Assembly: GCF_002797675.1 (NCBI RefSeq)
Contig: NZ_PGEX01000001.1
Location: 2,356,001 to 2,420,000, forward strand
Reading direction: 5' to 3'
Origin: Hallerella succinigenes
GTDB lineage: Bacteria; Fibrobacterota; Fibrobacteria; Fibrobacterales; Fibrobacteraceae
DNA: 64,000 nt
Made by a program: the position numbers and the translations under genes. Below, in pieces: positions 59,515 through 64,000 of the stretch; the first letter of the stretch is position 1; the number at the start of each line of letters is the position of its first letter. Under the pieces are notes generated by a model. That model was not told where the DNA came from. It saw nothing but the letters and a program-made list of their open reading frames with translations, and did not search any database.

Positions 59515-61407
59515 TTACTTCACAATCACGGGTCGCGTTGTTGTTATTCCAGCATCCTTCATACGAACGATGTACTGACCCTTCGGCATGTCGGCAAGGC
59601 TGAATTCGTAATTGCCTACACCAAGCATTCCGTTAAAGAGCGTGGCGACGAGTCTTCCGTTCATGCCGAATACGTCGATGCGGACCTTCCCTTTTGCTTT
59701 TGTGTTGAGCATAATTTTGTTGCCGTAGATGGAGAACTTCGAAGTGGCCATCTTGCTCATTGTCAAAGATGAGGATTGGCCGTAAACATAGTTCTCGTCG
59801 AACACAATCTTGATTTCAGGAATCATTTCTTCGGTGTTCTCGTAACCGCGCTTGAAGGCGTCGTACTTGTCCGTGTTGAAATCGAAAAGCATCAAGTCGC
59901 CGGCCTGGATGTCATCGTAGATGACCGTGCCGGTGTAACCTGCGGCGTAGTTTGCCAACGTGATGCTGAGTGTCTTGTTGCGATCGGCCAAGCTAGAAAT
60001 GTTGATGGAGCAAGTGACCTTTGTGCCTGCCGGAACTTTACAACTGCCGTCGGTTTCAGTCCACATCCAAGAATCCGTGAGCTTGAAGATAAGGTAAATG
60101 TCTGCGTCAGATGTTCCGTTGTTCTTTGCCGTCCAGGTGAACGTGGTTGCCTTGGACAAGTCCCAGCCGCCTTTGTTCTGGTATTCCACCTGTCCATTGT
60201 CGGCGCCATAAGTCACAGCCATCATGCCGTTTCCTCCGTCGCCACCTTCAATGTTCACATCCTTGATTTTGATGCTCGCTTCTTCTTTTGCGGCGAGTGC
60301 CGTCATTGCCTTGAGCGCCGGATCAATCGTGTAGCTGTAACCACCGAATTTCGGGTCGGTCTTGTCACCGATGTACTGCCAAGCGAGAGCGCCTGCGTAG
60401 CCACCATCAAAGGCCTTGCGGTAGCATTCTTCCGTTGTAATTTCCGTCTTTGCGGCCATGTTTGCGTTATAGGTGTCGCCTGCCCAACCGCTAGCCGGGA
60501 ATTCTCCAATAATCATCGGCTTGCTGTCGTAACCATACGTGCTCGCCATTTGGGCCGCTGTATTTATGAACGGAGATACCGCATCGTTCTGGTAATACGG
60601 ATAGTAATGCGTCTGGAAAAAGTCGAGCGTGCCGTTTGCTTCGCCACCGGCAGCGATGAGGGCCTCATCGTTCCAGTATTTCTGATACTGGATGTTCACG
60701 CTACCTGTAGAAACGAGAAGTTCCGGGTTCTCGGTGTGGATGGCTGCCGCTACCTTGTTTGTAAACGCCTGAATCTTGGAAAGCGCCATCTTCCTAGTGG
60801 TCCAGCCGCTGCATTCGCTCGTCATGCCTTCGGGTTCGTTAAAGACTTCCCAAGTCATGAGCGCATTATGGTTTCCGATTGCCTTTACCACCGGAATGAG
60901 GACGTTGTCAATAAAAGCCTTGGTGCCTGCTTCTTCAAAAAGCAATTCGTTTGCCGTGATGTCGAGCTTTTCGTTGTAAATGCCCCACTGGTCCGGTTCC
61001 ATCAAGTTGTGGCTAAAAAGGCACATCGAAACCATCACGCCGTATTCCTCGGCAATGTCCAGGGCCTTCTTCATGTTGTTGATGGTGTTTTCCTTGAGGC
61101 CCGATACCAGGTGTGTCGTCTGGTCGATTTCGGGGCTCTGGCTCATGTTGTTGAAAAGCCACCAGCGAATTGCATTGCCGCCCGCAGCGCGCGTGCCTTC
61201 GACTGCCTTGCGCCATGCGTTTTCGTCAAGCGGACTTGCGCCCACGTCGGAGTTGTAGTCGCTCCAGGCGAGGTTCGTGCCCGAAAAGAAAATCTTCTTA
61301 CCGTTATAGAGCAGGTCGGTGCCGCTCACCGTAAGGCCCGGGGCCGCAAAAGCTGTTCCTCCAAGCAAAAAGGCTCCGCAAAGAGCTGCAAAACTCAATT
61401 TTTTCAT
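59515..61407 (-). CDS. Secreted GH5 endo-beta-mannanase or related glycanase
   Basis: A 630-aa exported enzyme. The signal peptide ends near GTAFAA. The GH5 barrel (about residues 25-370) has the acid/base Glu in LMTWEVFNEPEG, the nucleophile Glu in PMIIGEFPASG, and RWWLFNN in the substrate cleft. This arrangement is seen in GH5 mannanases (subfamily 7-like), but the subfamily is inferred. Residues about 380-540 form a beta-sandwich that may bind carbohydrate. The last 65 residues are a sorting-type domain (VFGMNGRLVATLFNG to the end). The ATG at 61407 follows AAGGAG at good spacing. It sits between GH26 genes, fitting joint mannan breakdown. Confidence 0.9.
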   Translation of the reverse strand: MKKLSFAALCGAFLLGGTAFAAPGLTVSGTDLLYNGKKIFFSGTNLAWSDYNSDVGASPLDENAWRKAVEGTRAAGGNAIRWWLFNNMSQSPEIDQTTHLVSGLKENTINNMKKALDIAEEYGVMVSMCLFSHNLMEPDQWGIYNEKLDITANELLFEEAGTKAFIDNVLIPVVKAIGNHNALMTWEVFNEPEGMTSECSGWTTRKMALSKIQAFTNKVAAAIHTENPELLVSTGSVNIQYQKYWNDEALIAAGGEANGTLDFFQTHYYPYYQNDAVSPFINTAAQMASTYGYDSKPMIIGEFPASGWAGDTYNANMAAKTEITTEECYRKAFDGGYAGALAWQYIGDKTDPKFGGYSYTIDPALKAMTALAAKEEASIKIKDVNIEGGDGGNGMMAVTYGADNGQVEYQNKGGWDLSKATTFTWTAKNNGTSDADIYLIFKLTDSWMWTETDGSCKVPAGTKVTCSINISSLADRNKTLSITLANYAAGYTGTVIYDDIQAGDLMLFDFNTDKYDAFKRGYENTEEMIPEIKIVFDENYVYGQSSSLTMSKMATSKFSIYGNKIMLNTKAKGKVRIDVFGMNGRLVATLFNGMLGVGNYEFSLADMPKGQYIVRMKDAGITTTRPVIVK

Positions 61408-61637
61408 AAGACTCCTTGAAATGCCCATCAGGGGCGTTTATTGAAAAAATAAACAAATAGACGCAAAAGCGACGCATTTTATTTAAGGGTGCTGACATAA
61501 ATCCCTTTTTTTTGCCTACACCAATTTAAGCCTCGTTGGCGCCGGTTTAGCGAACAACGCTAGCTGGGCGGATAGGCAGATATCGTACGCGTTTTGTACT
61601 GTAAAGTTCCGCCCTGAACAAAGAACCTTTTATGCAA

Positions 61638-61670
61638 AAAAAGAGCCTCTCCACTCGGAGAAGCTCTTTT
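61638..61670 (-). terminator. Intrinsic terminator of the second GH26 gene
   Basis: Arms AAAAGAGCCTCTCC and GGAGAAGCTCTTTT with loop ACTC and one internal mismatch. It lies 21 bases after the GH26 stop in minus-strand reading. Confidence 0.82.
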
Positions 61671-61690
61671 CGAAAGTCTTGCAATCAAAC

Positions 61691-63640
61691 TTACTGGATG
61701 CGAATCGACTTAGTCGAAGAGAAGCCTACGCCCTTCACCTGAAGAATGTAGTTGCCCTGCGGAATACCGGAAAGGTTGAACTGATGTTCGCCAGCAGAGA
61801 GAGAACCTTGGTTGAAGCTCTTCACCTGATGTCCCGTCACGTCGAAGAGAGCGATGTTTGCCTTGCCAGACTTTGGAACGGAAATCGAAAGCGTACGGTT
61901 CTGTACGCTCATTTTCACTGCGTTAGCGACGGATGCAACCTTTTCAATTGCCAAACCCTTGCCTAAACCGATGATTTGTGCAGACAGATTCTGTGCCTGT
62001 TCCACTTCGATTTTTTCAGCGGTATTGTCAAAGTCGTTGATGGTAACGCCTGTATTCGTCTTCACTGCGTCATAGTACACATCACCATTGAAGCCTACTG
62101 CGAAGATTTCAATGTAGACCTTGGAAATGTGGCTCATGAAGCTCGTGTAATCCGTACCGGTCAAGACAACCTGATCCTTGGCGGTCGTCGAAAGATCGAT
62201 CGTGCAAGTCGTCGAGTCGCCCGCATCGATCCAGCAACCGTCCGGCTGTGCCCATGCCCAGCTGGTGCTTGCGTTGCCGAGGAATGCGATGGTGAACCAA
62301 ATGCCGGAAAGCTTGTTCGTGTTGTAAACGTTGAAGGTAATCGTGCTGGCAGTCGAAAGATCGATAGCGCTTCCGCTCTGGATAATCACGTTACCCTTGG
62401 CGGTATCGCTTGTGGCAGAAGTCGAAATCGAAGCGCGGAGCCAGCCGTTCGTTGCGGTATCGCCCGGAACGACGACTTCAACAGCGCGAGCGGTATCCAG
62501 ATCGCCGAGAGCATAACCGGCTTCGCAGGCAGCCACTTTAGAAGTGCTGAGCGTATAGCTATTCCAACCCGGCATGTTTTCGAGGCTGATCGTGCAAGCG
62601 CTTTCGAGGTTTGCCTTCCAAACGGCGTCCACCGTCTGGTCGAGGAATTTACCGTCCCAGGTCTGGTACCACGGCATCCACCAAGACCATGCGATGTTGT
62701 TTGCCTTCATCACGGAAATATCCGGAATGGAACCGTTTTCGGAAACGGCAAGGATTTTGTCCGAACCGAAATTGGTCAAGAGTTCCGAATAGGCCTTGGT
62801 GTACTTGGTCGAATAGTCCCAAGCTTCATAGATGTCAAGGCTAATGACGTCGTACTTCGAAGCTCCTGGATTCCAACCGATATCATTTGAATATTCCGGG
62901 TTCCAAACCCAGACCAGGTTGTTCACGCCCTTGACGGAGACCATTTCGTCATAGACGAGATTGTAAAGAGCCTGAAAAGCGGCTCCGCCTTTGGAGCCCC
63001 ACCAGAACCACTTGCCGCTTGCTTCGTGAAGCGGACGGAAAATCGCGGCGACGCCGGCTTCTTGCAAGCCGAGGAACATATCGGCGATTTCGTCGATGTC
63101 GTTTACGAGCTGCTGATAAGTTTCAGAGCTTGTATTCCAAGTGCAATTTACGGTGCAGGAAGGATCGGTAAAGCCTTGGGTGAAATCAAATTCCGTATAT
63201 TCGTTTGCATTGCCGGATTTGGTATAGAAAGCGTCAATTTGATCGCTCGGGTCTTTCCAGTGCCAAGTGAAGGCCGGAATACCGCCCTGGTTCCACAGGT
63301 CCTTGGCGGCTTCGAGAGCCATCTGCGTGTAGCTCTGGTACCAGTCATCGCTTGCCTTCACGCCGGTAGCGAACAGGAAGTCGAATCCCACGAGAGCCGG
63401 ATATTTGCCGGTCTTTTTGTAGAATTCGGTCACATCGGGAAGTTCTTTCAGCGTCGAGCTAGAAACGTCGCCAGTCATCATACCGGAAACGGTTTTGACT
63501 CCGTAGTTTGTGGCGAGGAAGTTGTAAAGTTTCTGGGCTCCTTCGGTCGCGTTGGCGTTGACCGGGGTGTAGCTCACGTCTGCCTGTGCAGTCAAGGCGC
63601 AGAAGCCGGCTGCCAGGAGGGATTTTTTCAAAAGGTTCAT
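61691..63640 (-). CDS. Secreted GH26 beta-mannanase with carbohydrate-binding-like and C-terminal sorting domains
   Basis: A 649-aa exported enzyme. After the signal peptide (LLAAGFCALTAQA) the GH26 domain begins directly (residues about 25-350), without the CBM35-like module of its paralogue at 47996. Key blocks are FTWHWKDPSD, AIFRPLHEASGKWFWWG with the acid/base Glu, and ILAVSENGSIPDI with the nucleophile. Residues about 380-560 are a beta-sandwich. The C-terminal 60 residues (LFDVTGHQVKSFNQG to the end) are a sorting-type domain. The ATG at 63640 follows AGGAG at six to seven bases. It probably works with the GH5 and other GH26 enzymes on mannan. Confidence 0.93.
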   Translation of the reverse strand: MNLLKKSLLAAGFCALTAQADVSYTPVNANATEGAQKLYNFLATNYGVKTVSGMMTGDVSSSTLKELPDVTEFYKKTGKYPALVGFDFLFATGVKASDDWYQSYTQMALEAAKDLWNQGGIPAFTWHWKDPSDQIDAFYTKSGNANEYTEFDFTQGFTDPSCTVNCTWNTSSETYQQLVNDIDEIADMFLGLQEAGVAAIFRPLHEASGKWFWWGSKGGAAFQALYNLVYDEMVSVKGVNNLVWVWNPEYSNDIGWNPGASKYDVISLDIYEAWDYSTKYTKAYSELLTNFGSDKILAVSENGSIPDISVMKANNIAWSWWMPWYQTWDGKFLDQTVDAVWKANLESACTISLENMPGWNSYTLSTSKVAACEAGYALGDLDTARAVEVVVPGDTATNGWLRASISTSATSDTAKGNVIIQSGSAIDLSTASTITFNVYNTNKLSGIWFTIAFLGNASTSWAWAQPDGCWIDAGDSTTCTIDLSTTAKDQVVLTGTDYTSFMSHISKVYIEIFAVGFNGDVYYDAVKTNTGVTINDFDNTAEKIEVEQAQNLSAQIIGLGKGLAIEKVASVANAVKMSVQNRTLSISVPKSGKANIALFDVTGHQVKSFNQGSLSAGEHQFNLSGIPQGNYILQVKGVGFSSTKSIRIQ

Positions 63641-63787
63641 TTCACACTCCTAAAGAATTATTTTGAAAGAAAAATAAACTTTTATCCTGATATGCGGAAA
63701 TGAAAAATCCCTGCATTGGATGTTTTACAAAAGTTGTGTAACTCGTGTTTTTCGATAGTGAGTTTTGAACCCAACTGGGTAAAAAAG

Positions 63788-64000
63788 TTACACGTTGAAG
63801 AGGTAGTACATGATGTCGCCATCCTTCACCACGTATTCCTTACCTTCGGTACGGACGACGCCTGCTTCTTTCGCCGCATTCCAGGAACCGTACTTGCGGA
63901 AGTCTTCAAAGGCAAGAGTTTCTGCACGGATGAAGCCTTTTTCGAAGTCGGAGTGGATAACGCCAGCACACCGCGGAGCCTTGGAACCTTTTTCGAATGT
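63788..64000 (-). CDS. ychF: Redox-regulated ATPase/GTPase YchF, C-terminal end
   Basis: Only the last 70 codons are in the window; the gene continues beyond the right edge. The sequence is the TGS-domain end of Ych[21 protein letters not shown], then [20 protein letters not shown] and [14 protein letters not shown]. YchF (Ola1) binds ribosomes and hydrolyses ATP. One substitution is visible: the usual AHT/GxIH stretch has CAG before VIH. The identification is secure. Confidence 0.92.
   Translation of the reverse strand, partial: TFEKGSKAPRCAGVIHSDFEKGFIRAETLAFEDFRKYGSWNAAKEAGVVRTEGKEYVVKDGDIMYYLFNV

Overview
The window reads as a chromosomal segment of a Fibrobacter-type (Fibrobacteraceae) plant-fibre degrader. 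The evidence is secreted mannanases with serine-rich linkers and a shared C-terminal sorting-type domain, a Bacteroidetes/Fibrobacter-like short primary sigma factor, flotillin FloA, and compact housekeeping gene order. The genus is inferred from gene content only. I see no tRNA, rRNA or CRISPR array.

Layout. 1-11.7 kb holds housekeeping and envelope genes: the pheT end, dnaX with an A-run slippage site, a YbaB protein, two polyprenyl-phosphate sugar transferases around hom, nadC, coaX, a UDP-glucuronate decarboxylase, floA and a PspC protein. 11.8-16.7 kb holds two lipoproteins and a gpsA-plsY-der cluster. 16.8-19.3 kb is a secreted M6-type metalloprotease. 19.3-23.3 kb holds alaS, a RidA protein and a sigma factor. 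23.6-28.8 kb holds a methyltransferase, a glycosyltransferase, a flippase-like membrane protein and an in-frame fusion of a UvrD-like helicase with a PlsC-like acyltransferase. dnaA follows at 29.1 kb.

30.7-40.8 kb is the most interesting part. Three prepilin-like genes lead into a giant PilX-like surface protein of about 2,443 residues. Its last 109 residues lie inside a segment bounded by a perfect 16-bp inverted repeat (40011-40026 and 40728-40743). The other end of this segment carries, on the opposite strand and in the matching frame, a start-less alternative tail of 80 residues. A symmetric terminator lies between the two tails. This looks like a DNA-inversion switch (a minimal shufflon) for the tip of a type IV pilus-like structure. 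No recombinase gene is visible in the window.

40.8-47.9 kb holds an Rpn-family nuclease, an amber-interrupted small lipoprotein, trpS, an NfeD protein, a GGQ release-factor-like protein, a lipoprotein, a NUDIX hydrolase, an LpxC-like protein and fabZ. 48-63.6 kb is a mannan-degradation locus (GH26, GH5, GH26, all on the minus strand) split by acquired DNA. The acquired DNA comprises a type I restriction-modification operon (hsdM-hsdS-hsdR) behind a putative attenuator RNA, a small DUF4160 gene pair, a transposase remnant, and an ArsR-permease-(broken ArsC)-thioredoxin cassette. Short fragments of broken GH26 genes flank the arsenic-type cassette. The window ends in the C-terminus of ychF.
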